From: Polyangium jinanense
GTDB taxonomy: Bacteria > Myxococcota > Polyangia > Polyangiales > Polyangiaceae
Length of the DNA: 64,000 nt
Assembly (NCBI RefSeq): GCF_028435365.1
Contig: NZ_JAGTJJ010000044.1
Span: 1 to 64,000, forward strand
Direction of reading: 5' to 3'
Under the pieces are notes generated by a model. It ran no database searches, was not told the DNA's origin, and saw only the letters and a list, made by a program, of their open reading frames with translations. Positions 1 through 9,725 of this stretch are shown here, in pieces. The translations under genes and the position numbers were made by a program. How positions within the stretch are numbered: the first letter of the stretch is position 1; each line of letters starts with the position of its first letter.

Positions 1-139
1 TGACCTGACCTGTTCGATGAACTGCGCATCGCGCAGTTCATCGACCCTGAGTCCAGCGCTTGCGCTGGTCCGGGTCCAGGGGTGGACAACCCCTGGTCGG
101 GGTCCGGGGTGAAACCCCGGGGGGGCGCGACGCTTCGAC
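1..139 (+). repeat. Modular palindromic intergenic repeat, copy A
   Basis: This stretch is a chain of short hairpins. The first has arms of about 14 bp around GAACTGCGC-atc-GCGCAGTTC. It is followed by a CCAGCGC-tt-GCGCTGG palindrome, a CCAGGGG/CCCCTGG hairpin, a CGGGGT-gaa-ACCCCG hairpin and a CGCGACGCTTCGAC tail. About 95 bases match 59426..59520 almost perfectly in inverted orientation, and a diverged copy lies at 59617..59735. Open frames crossing the copies share the same peptide only because the DNA is repeated, so none is treated as a gene. The left end may be cut by the window edge. Whether it acts as RNA or DNA cannot be told from sequence. Confidence 0.85.
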
Positions 140-211
140 GTCCCGGACATGGCCACCAAACAGCTGGGCGCCTTGCTCTGCAGGGGGCGGCAAACTAGGC
201 TGCGCCGCGCC

Positions 212-1957
212 ATGTCGCCCGAACCTGACTTCCGTTGCCCGAGCGCTGCGGGCACCTTGCCACGCCGGGTGCGCTTCGCCTCCGCTGCGCTGGTCCTTGC
301 TGCCTCGGGCCTCGTCGGCCTTGGGGGCTGCTTCTCGGTCGCTGACGGCGTCCCGCCGCCCCGCGACGCGTTCTACTACCCGACGGGCCTCGTGGTTTCG
401 CCTGGGCGAACTGCGCTCTTCGTGGCGAACTCTGATTTTGATCTGCAATACAACGGCGGCACGGTCTTCGCGCTCGACCTCGTGAAGCTTCGGGCCGACG
501 GGGACAAACTACGGCAGGCGATCCTCGATGCGGCCGGGAGCCCCGCGTCGAGCGGCGATCCGACGGCTGCTGCTTGCGGCACGCTCGGCGTTGGGCGCAA
601 CGACAACACCACGCTCTACCCGGGGCCTTGCGCGCCGGTCTCGCTCTCCTCGTACTTGCAGAACGGCAAGGCTGTGACGATCGGCGCCTTCGCTACCGAC
701 GCGGTGATCGCGGTCAAGCCGAACCCTTGCGATGATGGGCGCGGTGCGCGGCTCTTCGTCCCGGTGCGTGGTGATCCCTCGGTCACGTACTTCGACATCA
801 CCGACGACCGCGAGATCTCCTGCGACGGCGCGCCGCTGCCTGCTGCGTCGCCTTGCAGCGGCTCGGTCTGCCTCGAGTGTGGGGCCACGTCCTCGGGCGG
901 GCGGTGCTCGCGGGACTTCCTCGTGGGTCGGGATCCGTCGGACAGCCAGCGTGGTCTCACGTTGCCTGTCGAGCCGATTGGCATCGCGGTGGACGAGCGC
1001 GGCGAGTCGGTCGTGGTCGTGCACCCGAACGAGCAGACGGCGAGTACGGCGAGCCTCATCGTGAACCGCTGGGAGAGCGAGCCTGCGCTCGAGCACTACG
1101 TCGCGGGCTTGCCGCCGGGCGCGACGGACTTGGCGGCGATCCCGATCGCGCGCCTCGCCGAGGAGAACCGGGCCGCGATCGACTACACGCCTGCGTTCGG
1201 CGTGAGCTACCGATCGTCGCCGGTGTTCGACGTCTTGCGGTACAACGATGACGGCGGTTCGAGTCCGGCTCGGCCGTTCGTCACGCGGAGCGCGTCGGTG
1301 CGCATCGGCACGACGGCGAGCTCGACGGACTCGCGTGGGGTCGCGATCGATGGGACGGAGCGGCGGGCGTGCGAGGATGCGTGCCCGACGGGCGCGGTGC
1401 GCGGCAGTTGCCTCAGGGCGTGCGCTGAGGACCATCCGCTCGGCGTTTACATGGCGAACCGTGCTCCTGCGGCGCTCGTGATCGGGCAGATCGAGACCAA
1501 GTTCACGGAGCGCGAGGGGCCGAACGGCCCGGAGGTGACTGGCGCGTTCGAGGAGGTTGCGTTCCACGACTCGGTGCCGCTCGCGTTCGGCTCGTCGCGC
1601 GTGAGGATGGGGCAGGTGATCGGGCTGGATGGCCGGCCCGCGTGGCGTGTCTTCGCTCTCGCCTATGATTCGAGCTTCGTCTTCTCGTACGACCCGGCCT
1701 CGCGGCGCGTGGACAACGTCATCAAGACGGGCCGTGGCCCGCATGCTATCGCCTTCGACACGGAGCGCTTGCGGGACGAGGCGGGGAATCTGGTCCTCGA
1801 CGAACAGGGCAACCCCATCTGGTACTCGACGATGTACGTCGGTCATTTCACGGATTCGTACGTCGGCGTCGTGGACCTCGACATGCGCAATCATGCCACG
1901 TTCGGGGCCATGTACATGACGCTCGGCAAACCGGTGCCGCCCAAGGAGTCACAATGA
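212..1957 (+). CDS. Large secreted lipoprotein of unknown function
   Basis: The 581-residue product is not assigned to a known family. From the ATG at 212 there is a basic stretch, a hydrophobic core and a lipobox GLGGC with the lipidated cysteine at residue 40. A GTG at 269 would give a more compact 21-residue signal, so the exact start is uncertain. The mature part has many cysteines, including CSGSVCLEC near the middle and a cluster around CEDACPTGAV, and blade-like strands such as ALFVANSDF and TMYVGHFTDSYVGVVDLD, which suggest a beta-propeller. Its stop overlaps the next start as ATGA, so the two large lipoproteins are probably made and act together at the cell surface. That shared role is inference. 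Confidence 0.85.
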   Translation: MSPEPDFRCPSAAGTLPRRVRFASAALVLAASGLVGLGGCFSVADGVPPPRDAFYYPTGLVVSPGRTALFVANSDFDLQYNGGTVFALDLVKLRADGDKLRQAILDAAGSPASSGDPTAAACGTLGVGRNDNTTLYPGPCAPVSLSSYLQNGKAVTIGAFATDAVIAVKPNPCDDGRGARLFVPVRGDPSVTYFDITDDREISCDGAPLPAASPCSGSVCLECGATSSGGRCSRDFLVGRDPSDSQRGLTLPVEPIGIAVDERGESVVVVHPNEQTASTASLIVNRWESEPALEHYVAGLPPGATDLAAIPIARLAEENRAAIDYTPAFGVSYRSSPVFDVLRYNDDGGSSPARPFVTRSASVRIGTTASSTDSRGVAIDGTERRACEDACPTGAVRGSCLRACAEDHPLGVYMANRAPAALVIGQIETKFTEREGPNGPEVTGAFEEVAFHDSVPLAFGSSRVRMGQVIGLDGRPAWRVFALAYDSSFVFSYDPASRRVDNVIKTGRGPHAIAFDTERLRDEAGNLVLDEQGNPIWYSTMYVGHFTDSYVGVVDLDMRNHATFGAMYMTLGKPVPPKESQ

Positions 1958-4900
1958 AGCGGCGTATTTCTTATTCGTTCGGCGGCCTCGCGCTCGCCAC
2001 GCTCGGTTTGCCCCTCGCGCTTGTCTCCGCGGGCGGATGCGAGACGCAGACGGTGGCGTCGGAGGTCCGCGCGCTCGAACGCTCGGGCCGCGTCTCGTTC
2101 CTCTGCCTTGGCGCCCCGGGCCTCGGGACGACGCCGGCGCTGCCTTACGAGCGATGCGGCGGCACGCGGTTCGAGACGCCGGACGATTATGCCGTGGCGA
2201 ACGGGGTCACGACGCAGCCGCACCTCTACGCGCTCGTGACCCAGACGACGCGTGGCGAGGTGGCCGTCGTCGACATGAGCACGAAGGTCGACTCCGTGCT
2301 CGACTCGAATCCGCGCGTGCCTGGCGCGAACTTCCTGCCCGTCGGCGCGCAGCCCATCGACATCGCGAGCACGAACGGCAGCATGGCCGCGTTCGTGGGC
2401 GTGGCCGAGTCTGGCCGCGAGGGGATTTTTGCCCTTGCCGCGAAGGACATCCGCGTCTGCAGCACGTGCTTGCCGAAGACGCTCTCGAGCTGGCCCGCCT
2501 GCGCGCTGCCCGGCGCGCCTGGCGAGATGCTCGTCGTCTACGATCCGAAGAACGACGCGGGCGAGGTCCGCGCGCACTGCGACGACACCACGTATTCGAA
2601 GCCGCGAGAGCCCGAGCCCGACGGGGCCGGCGGGTTCCTCGTCGACCTCACGCAGGAGGGCCTCGGCCGGCCCAAGCTCGTCGTGACGATCCCCGATCTC
2701 GGCGCGCTCGCCGTCATCGACGCGCAGACGCTCTTCGACGTGGAGCGCGAGGCCGATGGTACGCCCCGCAAGGATCCGGACACGGGCGAGCTCGTGTACG
2801 TGCACGCGCCGGGCTCGTGGAAAGAGTGCCCCATCGATCGCTGGGTCCCGCTCACGGTGGACCTGCCTGTGCAGAGCCCGCCCGCGCCTCCGCCGACGGG
2901 CGCCGCGTGCGTCGCGCCCCCCGTGATCGCGCCCGCGCCCGCGCAGGACTACGAAGCGCGCCCCGCGGGGATCACGCTTTCCGAGAAGCGCCTCTTCGTC
3001 GGCGACCTCGACGCGCCCGTCGTGCACGTGCTCGACATGAAGACGCCGTGCGAGCCGATCGAGCGGGATCCGCTCCTGCCGACGTCGCTGAGCGAGCCTG
3101 ATCGGGTCGTGACCACGAGCCAGATCGCCGCGTCGCCGACGCTCGCGGGCTCGCTCGAGCGGTTCCTCTACGCGGTCGACGATCTCGATGGCAGCGTGAT
3201 GGTCTTCGACATCGCCGAGGACGCGACCTCGCGCAGGCCCGTCACGCGGCCGCACCCCGAGTGGACGCCCGGGCAGGCGCCCGATCGCGTGGAGTTCGGC
3301 GTGCCCGTGCAGGATCTCGTGATCATCGAGCGCGACAACCCGCTGCCCATCCCGAACACGGGCGTGGCCCCGGAGGGCGTGCGTTGCAGCCCGGATCCGG
3401 ATCTCACGGTCTGCACGACGACGTCGACCTCGTGTGATCCCGAAACGCTCTACCGGACGAGCGGGACGTACGAGAGCGGCGCGGGTCCGGCCCGCATGCG
3501 CGGGGCGTTCGCGTACGTGGTGCTCGGCACGGGGCAGATCGCGGTCGTCGACATCGACGATTACGACGCGCTTTGCCGCGCGCCGACGCGGTACACGTAT
3601 CTTTATGGGTGCCCGCCGCCTGGCGCGCCGGCGGATCTCGCCGGGGAAGAGGTGCTCGCGAGCACGGGCGAGATCTCGTGCAACATCGTCGTGCCGCACA
3701 CGCCGCGCAGCGCGAACTACATGCGGACGTCGGAGCGAACGGGCCAGAACCAGCCCGGCCTCTCGGGCTTCCCCTTGCTTTACAACAACCAAGGGACGCT
3801 CCAATCGACGTTCGACGAGGACGGGCCGATCATCCGCGCGACGGTGCCGGTGCTGCCGAGCGGCACCAAGGAGCTCCCGCCCGAGCATTTCACGCTGGCC
3901 GTGGGTGGGACGATCCGGGTGATCGATCAAAAAACGGGCCTCACGACGAATGCCGGGGATCCCGAGCATACGGTCGTGATGAATTTCGAGGACCCGCGCG
4001 CCCAGTCGGCGAGCCAGACGTTCACGATCACCTACGAGGGCGCTTTGCCTGGTTTCGCGGGGAAGGCCGGGCGGCTCGATCTCACGGGCGGCCCGACGCC
4101 GACGCTCTCCGACGCCGCGAGCCGCTTCTGCGATCAGGGCGTGCTCGGCGAGCGCGCCTGGGAGGAGATCCTTTCGAGCGAGGGCGACGCGAACGCCGCG
4201 GCGAAAGCGAAGTCCCTCGCCGATTACGTGCAGATTGCCTCGAACATCCCCGACGAGGACGACATTCACTGGACGAGCCCGGAGACACAAGGGGTCTGCA
4301 CGTACCAGCAATGCAAATCGACGTTCGGCCCGGCGGAGCTTCCGCGGGAGGGGCGCGACATCTCGATCCTCGAGGCGTATCAGGATCGCCTGGAGCTCGG
4401 CGGGTCGCGCGGCGGCGCCTCGCCCGAGCTCATCGAATGCTGCTTCCCCACGCTCGTCGGGTTCAACATCCGCGTGGGCGGGCAATGGTCGGTCGTCGGC
4501 AACGCCTCGGGCTTCTTGCACCACGTGATCGCGGCTCCGGAGAGCGTCGGCGATACGCCGCTCGGCGCGTGCCGCAATTCGTGTGATCCAACGCGTGCAC
4601 GGCTCAATGGCCGCGTGCGCGCCGCGCCGCACGGGGAGGTGGTGAAGGACGGCGATCTCCTCGCCTTCATCAATCCCTTTTTCCGCATGGCCATCAACGA
4701 TCCGGCGCCGGAGAGCGAATTCGACGCGAACCCGAGCTCGGCCACGATCAACGGCCCGCCGCGCGACACGTTCTTCCAGTTCGCGACGCAGGGCAACTTC
4801 CGCCCCCTCCTCCTGACCCTCACCTCGTCCACGACGTCCGCGACCGAGATCCAGCCTCAGGCGGTCACGTTCGTCCCCTCCACCGGCGAGCTCGCCATCA

Positions 4901-4971
4901 CCGACGGCTCGCTCGAAGGCCTCATGCTCATCTCGGCCAGCCGCCTCGCCCTCACGCGGCAATACTACTGA
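1954..4971 (+). CDS. Very large lipoprotein, beta-propeller-like
   Basis: The 1005-residue product begins with MKRR, a hydrophobic segment and lipobox SAGGC (Cys29), so it should be an envelope lipoprotein. Repeated strand motifs ending in a VVD- or LDM-type turn (AVVDMSTKV, AVIDAQTLFD, VVHVLDMKT, IAVVDIDDYD) look like blades of a YncE/lactonase-type beta-propeller. Paired cysteines (CSTCLP, CTTTSTSC, CRNSC) suggest disulfides outside the cytoplasm. The start overlaps the stop of the preceding lipoprotein gene by four bases, implying translational coupling. No catalytic motif was recognised. A structural, adhesive or envelope-assembly role is possible but not shown by the sequence. Confidence 0.88.
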   Translation: MKRRISYSFGGLALATLGLPLALVSAGGCETQTVASEVRALERSGRVSFLCLGAPGLGTTPALPYERCGGTRFETPDDYAVANGVTTQPHLYALVTQTTRGEVAVVDMSTKVDSVLDSNPRVPGANFLPVGAQPIDIASTNGSMAAFVGVAESGREGIFALAAKDIRVCSTCLPKTLSSWPACALPGAPGEMLVVYDPKNDAGEVRAHCDDTTYSKPREPEPDGAGGFLVDLTQEGLGRPKLVVTIPDLGALAVIDAQTLFDVEREADGTPRKDPDTGELVYVHAPGSWKECPIDRWVPLTVDLPVQSPPAPPPTGAACVAPPVIAPAPAQDYEARPAGITLSEKRLFVGDLDAPVVHVLDMKTPCEPIERDPLLPTSLSEPDRVVTTSQIAASPTLAGSLERFLYAVDDLDGSVMVFDIAEDATSRRPVTRPHPEWTPGQAPDRVEFGVPVQDLVIIERDNPLPIPNTGVAPEGVRCSPDPDLTVCTTTSTSCDPETLYRTSGTYESGAGPARMRGAFAYVVLGTGQIAVVDIDDYDALCRAPTRYTYLYGCPPPGAPADLAGEEVLASTGEISCNIVVPHTPRSANYMRTSERTGQNQPGLSGFPLLYNNQGTLQSTFDEDGPIIRATVPVLPSGTKELPPEHFTLAVGGTIRVIDQKTGLTTNAGDPEHTVVMNFEDPRAQSASQTFTITYEGALPGFAGKAGRLDLTGGPTPTLSDAASRFCDQGVLGERAWEEILSSEGDANAAAKAKSLADYVQIASNIPDEDDIHWTSPETQGVCTYQQCKSTFGPAELPREGRDISILEAYQDRLELGGSRGGASPELIECCFPTLVGFNIRVGGQWSVVGNASGFLHHVIAAPESVGDTPLGACRNSCDPTRARLNGRVRAAPHGEVVKDGDLLAFINPFFRMAINDPAPESEFDANPSSATINGPPRDTFFQFATQGNFRPLLLTLTSSTTSATEIQPQAVTFVPSTGELAITDGSLEGLMLISASRLALTRQYY

Positions 4972-5078
4972 CACGGTTCGTCCGCGGATCCTGAACGCCT
5001 GTCGAGGTCCCGGGTTTTTCCGGGGCGCCCTGGACAAACGAGGGGGACCCACCCGGCAAACCATGGTAAGGGGGGGCC

Positions 5079-7781
5079 GTGCAAATGCGCGGCAGCAGTA
5101 GCGGCAAGAAGCTCACCCCCGTGATGCGGCAGTACGAGGAGGCCAAGGCTGCCCATCCCGACGCAATTCTGTTTTTCAGGATGGGGGATTTCTACGAGAT
5201 GTTCCGGGAGGACGCCGTCATTTCGGCGCGCCTCCTCGACATCACCCTCACAAGCCGGAACAAGGGGAACCCCGACGAAGAACCGATGGCCGGGGTGCCC
5301 CACCACGCGGCCGCCGGATACGTCGCCCGCCTGCTCGCCTTCGGCCACAAGGTGGCGATTTGCGAGCAGATGGCCGATCCCGCGACGGTGAAGGGGATCG
5401 TGCCGCGGCAGGTGGTCCGCGTGATCACGCCGGGGCTCGTGACCGATACGGAGCAGCTCGACGCGCGGGCAAACCACTACCTCGTCGCCGTGGACAACGA
5501 GTCCGGTAATGCGGAACGCGGGATTGCGCTGCTCGATCTTTCGACCGGAGAGCTTTCGGCCGGGACCATTTCGGATCTCGCGTCGCTGCTCGCGGAGCTC
5601 GCCCGGTGTGATCCGCGGGAGGTGCTCGTCGGCGGGGGGCTCGACCCGGATGTGAAGAAGGGCGCCGGGCTGGCAGCCCCTCGCGCGGTGCTGCGGGAGG
5701 ACGAGCCGCTCGACGATGGAGACGTGGCGGCCACGATCGACGCGTCGGTGGCGGAGCCGATCGCGGCGGAGGCGGCGTCGACGTTGCCGCTCGCGGCGCG
5801 GCGGGCGGCGGCGCGGGCGCTCCGGTTCGCGCACAAGTGCACGCCGGGCAGTCCGCTGCCCGTGCGGAGGATCGCGCCGTACGACCCGACAGGGACGATG
5901 CGGATCGACGAGACGGCGCAGGTGCACCTCGAGCTCGTGCGAGGGGCCGACGGGTCGCGGAAGGGGACGCTGCTCGAGACGGTGGACGCGACGGTGACGC
6001 CGGCAGGGGCGCGTTTGCTCCGGCGAAGGTTGCTCGCGCCGCTGCTCGACGTGGCGTCGATCCGGCGGCGGCTCGACGAGGTGCAGGCGTTCGTGGAGAA
6101 CCCGCGGGCACGTGGCGAGCTCAGGGAGGCGCTCGGGCGCGTGGGCGATCTGGAGCGGCTCAGCGTGCGGGCGGTGCTCCGTGAGGCGACGCCGAAGGAT
6201 CTCGGCGCGCTGCGGGATGGGCTGCTCGCGGCGCCCGCGGCGGTGGCGGCGACGCGGTCGATCGTGGATACCGCCGGGGGTTTGGGGGCAGAGCTCGGCT
6301 TGTCCGAGCGGAGCCCCCAACGTTCGACCAGCGAGACGCGCGAGCTCTTCGGCGCGGAGGTGGACACGTTGCCCGAGCTCGCGGCGAAGCTCGCGGCGGC
6401 CCTGGTGGACCGGCCGCCGGCGCTCGCGCGTGAGGGTGGGTTCGTCCGGGAGGAGTACGACGCGGAGCTCGCCACGCAGCGCAGGCTCGCGCGCGGCGGC
6501 GCCGAGGAGATGACGAAGCTCGAAGCGGAGCTGCGCGAGAAGACGGGCGCGGGCTCGCTACGCATCCGCTTCACGCGGGTGTTCGGCTGGTACATCGAGG
6601 TGACGAAGACACACCTCGGCAAGGTGCCGCCGGACTTCCGGCGCAAGCAGACGGTGGCCGGCGGCGAGCGCTTTACGAGTGATCGTCTCGACGAGCTGGC
6701 GGACGGGCTGGAGAATGCCGAGTCGCGCGCGCTCGCGCGGGAGACCGACATTTTTGAAGGACTCGTGCGCACGGTCGCGGAGAACGCGGAGCGGATCCGC
6801 AAGCTCGCGCGGACGCTCGCGTCGTGGGACGTGGCCGCGGCGCTCGCCGACGTGGCGCACCGGCAGGACTACGTGCGGCCCGTGATCGACATGGGCGACG
6901 CGCTCGTGATCGAGAGCGGGCGGCATCCCGTCGTGGAGCGTCTCGCGGCGGCGGGTCGCTTCGTGCCGAACGACACGGCGCTCGATCTCGGCGGCGAGCG
7001 TCTCTGGCTGCTCACGGGCCCGAACATGGCGGGTAAGTCGACGCTGATGCGCCAGGTCGCGCTCATCACGATCCTCGCGCAGGCGGGGAGTTTTGTTCCC
7101 GCGCAGGCGGCACGGATCGGGCTCGTCGATCGGGTGCTCTCGCGCGTCGGCGCGAGCGACAACGTGGCGCGCGGCGAAAGCACGTTCATGGTCGAGATGC
7201 GCGAGACGGCGACGATCCTTCGCGACGCGACGCGGCGATCGCTGGTCATCCTCGACGAGATCGGTCGTGGCACGAGCACGTACGATGGGCTCGCGATCGC
7301 GTGGGCCGTGGCCGAGCACCTCTACGACGCGGTCGGTTGCCGCGCGATGTTCGCCACGCACTACCACGAGCTGACGGAGCTCGCGCAGCACGGGCCCGGC
7401 GTGGCGAACTGGTCGGTCTCGGCGCGCGAGCACGGCGGTGACGTGGTCTTCCTGCACAAGCTCGTGAAAGGGCCGGCGAGTCGGAGCTACGGCGTCGCGG
7501 TCGCGCGGCTCGCGGGCGTGCCCGAGCCGGTGCTCGCGCGGGCCAAGGCGATCCTCTCGACGCTCGAAGCTGGCGCGCCGCTGCCCTCGGGCAAACACGC
7601 GACGATGCGCGGACGCACGCGGCAAGGCTCGGTGCAGCTCGACCTGTTCGCGAAGGCGAAACCCGACACGGATGCGGCCGCGCCCGTCCTCGAAACGCTG
7701 CGCGCCGTGGAAGTCGAGCGTTTGACGCCGCTCGACGCGCTCACGTTCGTCGCGCGCCTGAAGTCGCTCCTGCCCTCCTGA
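5079..7781 (+). CDS. mutS: DNA mismatch repair protein MutS
   Basis: MutS recognises base mismatches and small loops and recruits MutL for post-replicative repair. At 900 residues the protein is full length. The N-terminal mismatch-reading motif FRMGDFYEMF (Phe-x-Glu) lies near residues 33-42. The connector, lever and clamp regions follow. The ATPase has Walker A GPNMAGKST at residues 647-655 and Walker B LVILDEIGRGTSTYDG about 80 residues later, and the FATHYHEL motif is present. The GTG at 5079 follows a G-rich ribosome-binding sequence; an ATG two codons downstream is an alternative. It stands alone, with no mutL in the window. Confidence 0.98.
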   Translation: MQMRGSSSGKKLTPVMRQYEEAKAAHPDAILFFRMGDFYEMFREDAVISARLLDITLTSRNKGNPDEEPMAGVPHHAAAGYVARLLAFGHKVAICEQMADPATVKGIVPRQVVRVITPGLVTDTEQLDARANHYLVAVDNESGNAERGIALLDLSTGELSAGTISDLASLLAELARCDPREVLVGGGLDPDVKKGAGLAAPRAVLREDEPLDDGDVAATIDASVAEPIAAEAASTLPLAARRAAARALRFAHKCTPGSPLPVRRIAPYDPTGTMRIDETAQVHLELVRGADGSRKGTLLETVDATVTPAGARLLRRRLLAPLLDVASIRRRLDEVQAFVENPRARGELREALGRVGDLERLSVRAVLREATPKDLGALRDGLLAAPAAVAATRSIVDTAGGLGAELGLSERSPQRSTSETRELFGAEVDTLPELAAKLAAALVDRPPALAREGGFVREEYDAELATQRRLARGGAEEMTKLEAELREKTGAGSLRIRFTRVFGWYIEVTKTHLGKVPPDFRRKQTVAGGERFTSDRLDELADGLENAESRALARETDIFEGLVRTVAENAERIRKLARTLASWDVAAALADVAHRQDYVRPVIDMGDALVIESGRHPVVERLAAAGRFVPNDTALDLGGERLWLLTGPNMAGKSTLMRQVALITILAQAGSFVPAQAARIGLVDRVLSRVGASDNVARGESTFMVEMRETATILRDATRRSLVILDEIGRGTSTYDGLAIAWAVAEHLYDAVGCRAMFATHYHELTELAQHGPGVANWSVSAREHGGDVVFLHKLVKGPASRSYGVAVARLAGVPEPVLARAKAILSTLEAGAPLPSGKHATMRGRTRQGSVQLDLFAKAKPDTDAAAPVLETLRAVEVERLTPLDALTFVARLKSLLPS

Positions 7782-7992
7782 ACACGCGAAAAACCGGCTG
7801 CCAGAAAAAGCAAGCGACAGAGCTCGGCGCGCGGTCGTGCACCTGCGCATCCGCACCTGGGACGTGCGCTTACCGTCCACCTTGCGCCGGGAAACGTTGA
7901 GGACGGTCCTGATCGGAGCCGGGCAAGGTGCCGATGCACTTTTCGGGTGATTCCCGACGGGGAGCGTGCAGAAATGACCTGCTGCCCCGACC

Positions 7993-8964
7993 ATGACACC
8001 TCCGAAATTCACCGAAGGATTGTCCCGGGACCTCCTCCCGACGCACGACGCCCCGTTCCCCGGCCCTACGGGGGATCAGGGAGCTCCGTACGTGCCGGGC
8101 CTGGTGCTCGAGGGCGTCGTGGCCGAAGGCGGCATGGGGCTCGTGTACGCGGCCCGCGAGATCTCCTCGGGCAAGCGCGTGGCGCTGAAGACGCTGCGGG
8201 CCTGCTTCGCGAACGACGAGGGGGCACGGGCCCGGTTCGAACGGGAGATCTCCTTCACGCGTCGGGTCGTGCACCCGAACGTGGCGCCGGTGCTCGGTCA
8301 CGGGCACATGAGCGACGGGCGGCCGTACTACCTGATGGAGCTCTATCGGGGCAGGACGCTCGGGGCCGTGGTGCGTGAGGACGGGCCACTCTCGATCGGA
8401 CGCGCGCTCGAGATCACGGACCGGATCCTGGCCGGGCTCGAGGCCGTGCACGCAGCGGGGATCGTGCACCGGGATCTCACGCCGGAGAACGTCCTGCTCA
8501 CCGAGGGGCCCGCGGGCGAGACGCGCGTGCTCCTGCTCGACTTCGGCTTCGCCCACGAGCCGGGCGTGGACACGGGCGACGGGGTGACGGCGGACAGCCG
8601 CGGCGCGCTCGTGGGGACGATCCGGTTCATGTCGCCCGAGCAAGTGACGCGCGGTCGCGCGATCACGGCGCAGAGTGATCTGTTCGCGACGGCTCTCTTG
8701 CTCTACTACGCCGTGTCGGGGAAGCTGCCTTTCCGCGGGGAAGGGGACCTGGACGTGGCGGTGGCGACGGTGCGCAAGGCGCCTGTGCCGCTGCGCGCGG
8801 AGCTTCGGAATGTGCCGCGCGCGCTCGACGTGCTCCTGTCGCGCGCGCTGGCGAAGCACCCGGACGCGCGGTTCTCGGGCGCCGCAGAAATGCGACGCGC
8901 GCTGTCCGAGATGAGGCGCCCGCGCGCGAAGGTCGCCGGGGTAGCCGCGGCGCTCGCAGGGTAG
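7993..8964 (+). CDS. Soluble Ser/Thr protein kinase (Hanks type)
   Basis: The 323-residue product is almost only a kinase domain. Visible motifs are a glycine loop AEGGMGLVY (44-52), the ATP-binding Lys66 in VALKTLR, the catalytic loop HRDLTPEN (159-166), DFG (183-185) and MSPEQ in place of APE. The usual HRDLKPEN lysine is a threonine, which is more common in tyrosine kinases but occurs in bacterial kinases, so activity is still expected. There is no transmembrane segment and no sensor domain; the protein ends soon after the C-lobe. It is thus a cytoplasmic kinase of the expanded myxobacterial family. The substrate is unknown. About 210 bases without clear features separate it from mutS. Confidence 0.93.
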   Translation: MTPPKFTEGLSRDLLPTHDAPFPGPTGDQGAPYVPGLVLEGVVAEGGMGLVYAAREISSGKRVALKTLRACFANDEGARARFEREISFTRRVVHPNVAPVLGHGHMSDGRPYYLMELYRGRTLGAVVREDGPLSIGRALEITDRILAGLEAVHAAGIVHRDLTPENVLLTEGPAGETRVLLLDFGFAHEPGVDTGDGVTADSRGALVGTIRFMSPEQVTRGRAITAQSDLFATALLLYYAVSGKLPFRGEGDLDVAVATVRKAPVPLRAELRNVPRALDVLLSRALAKHPDARFSGAAEMRRALSEMRRPRAKVAGVAAALAG

Positions 8965-9060
8965 GAGATCACCCGCCACGCGGGCGCCGGCGCGGCATCG
9001 AGCACGCCGTGCGCGCCCGCCGTGGGCCCGCTCCTTGCCATAGACGGCCGCGCTGCGCGG

Positions 9061-9094
9061 CTTTCGCTCACGGTTCCGCCCGCGGGAGCGAAAG
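9061..9094. other. Inverted repeat upstream of the hemerythrin gene
   Basis: CTTTCGCTC and GAGCGAAAG form perfect 9-bp arms separated by 16 bases, ending 37 bases before the downstream start codon. It could be an operator for the hemerythrin gene or a stem that ends kinase transcription. There is no T-run after it. Confidence 0.4.
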
Positions 9095-9131
9095 ACCGCC
9101 GCCAGAGCGACAGGCTTGGAGGAGAGGGCTC

Positions 9132-9683
9132 ATGGATGCACTCGATCTGTTGGAGCAACAGCACCGCGACGTCTGCGCGTTGCTGTCGCGGCTCGTGGAG
9201 GCGTCGCCGGTCGGCTTGGGGAGCGAAGAGGCGTTTTACGCCGCGCTGCGCGCCGTCGAGGCGCACGTCCGCGTCGAGGAGGCGTACGTCTACATCGCGT
9301 GCGCGAGCAGGCTCGGTGACGACACGAAGGTGCGCGAGGCGCGCGAAGAGCACACGCGCATCCTCGACGCCGCGCGGCTCGCGCTCACGATGCCGCGCAC
9401 CGGGCCGCAGTTCGCAGCGATGATCGCGGCGCTGCGCGAGCGCTTCGAGAAGCACGCGGACGTCGAGGAGGACGTGGTGTTCCCGAAGCTGAAGCGCAGC
9501 CTCACGGACGAGGAGCTCGACGTGCTCGGCGAGGAGATCGAGCGCTCGTACAACCGGCTGCTCGCGGGCGCGGACGATACGCGCACGACGCACGCGCGTC
9601 CGTCGGACGCAGAGGACGCGTCCCGGGCGGAGCCGCGGCTGCGCCGAGGCATGCGTCGTCCGGCGCCGCGCGGGGCGATCTGA
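9132..9683 (+). CDS. Hemerythrin HHE domain protein
   Basis: The 183-residue helical protein has histidines and acids spaced as in hemerythrin/HHE domains: QQHRD near residue 11, EAHVRVEEAY near 46, REEHTRIL near 76 and FEKHADVEEDVVF near 111. Such bundles bind a di-iron or other metal site used for oxygen or nitric-oxide sensing, binding or iron repair. The start at ATG 9132 is preferred because GGAGGAGAGG lies just upstream; longer readings upstream have no such site. The last 30 residues are Arg- and Pro-rich and probably disordered. It is monocistronic, converging on the minus-strand gene that ends at 9726. The ligand is not determined. Confidence 0.88.
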   Translation: MDALDLLEQQHRDVCALLSRLVEASPVGLGSEEAFYAALRAVEAHVRVEEAYVYIACASRLGDDTKVREAREEHTRILDAARLALTMPRTGPQFAAMIAALRERFEKHADVEEDVVFPKLKRSLTDEELDVLGEEIERSYNRLLAGADDTRTTHARPSDAEDASRAEPRLRRGMRRPAPRGAI

Positions 9684-9725
9684 GGCGATGCGGAGATCCT
9701 TGGTGCAGCAACCAATGCGGCCCGG

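Noticed and set aside
38..485. Open frames on both strands crossing the left repeat, sharing a PPLDPDQRKRWT peptide with frames near 59.45 kb
   Set aside because: The shared peptide comes from the DNA repeat, and the frames overlap the lipoprotein gene in other phases. No independent coding evidence.
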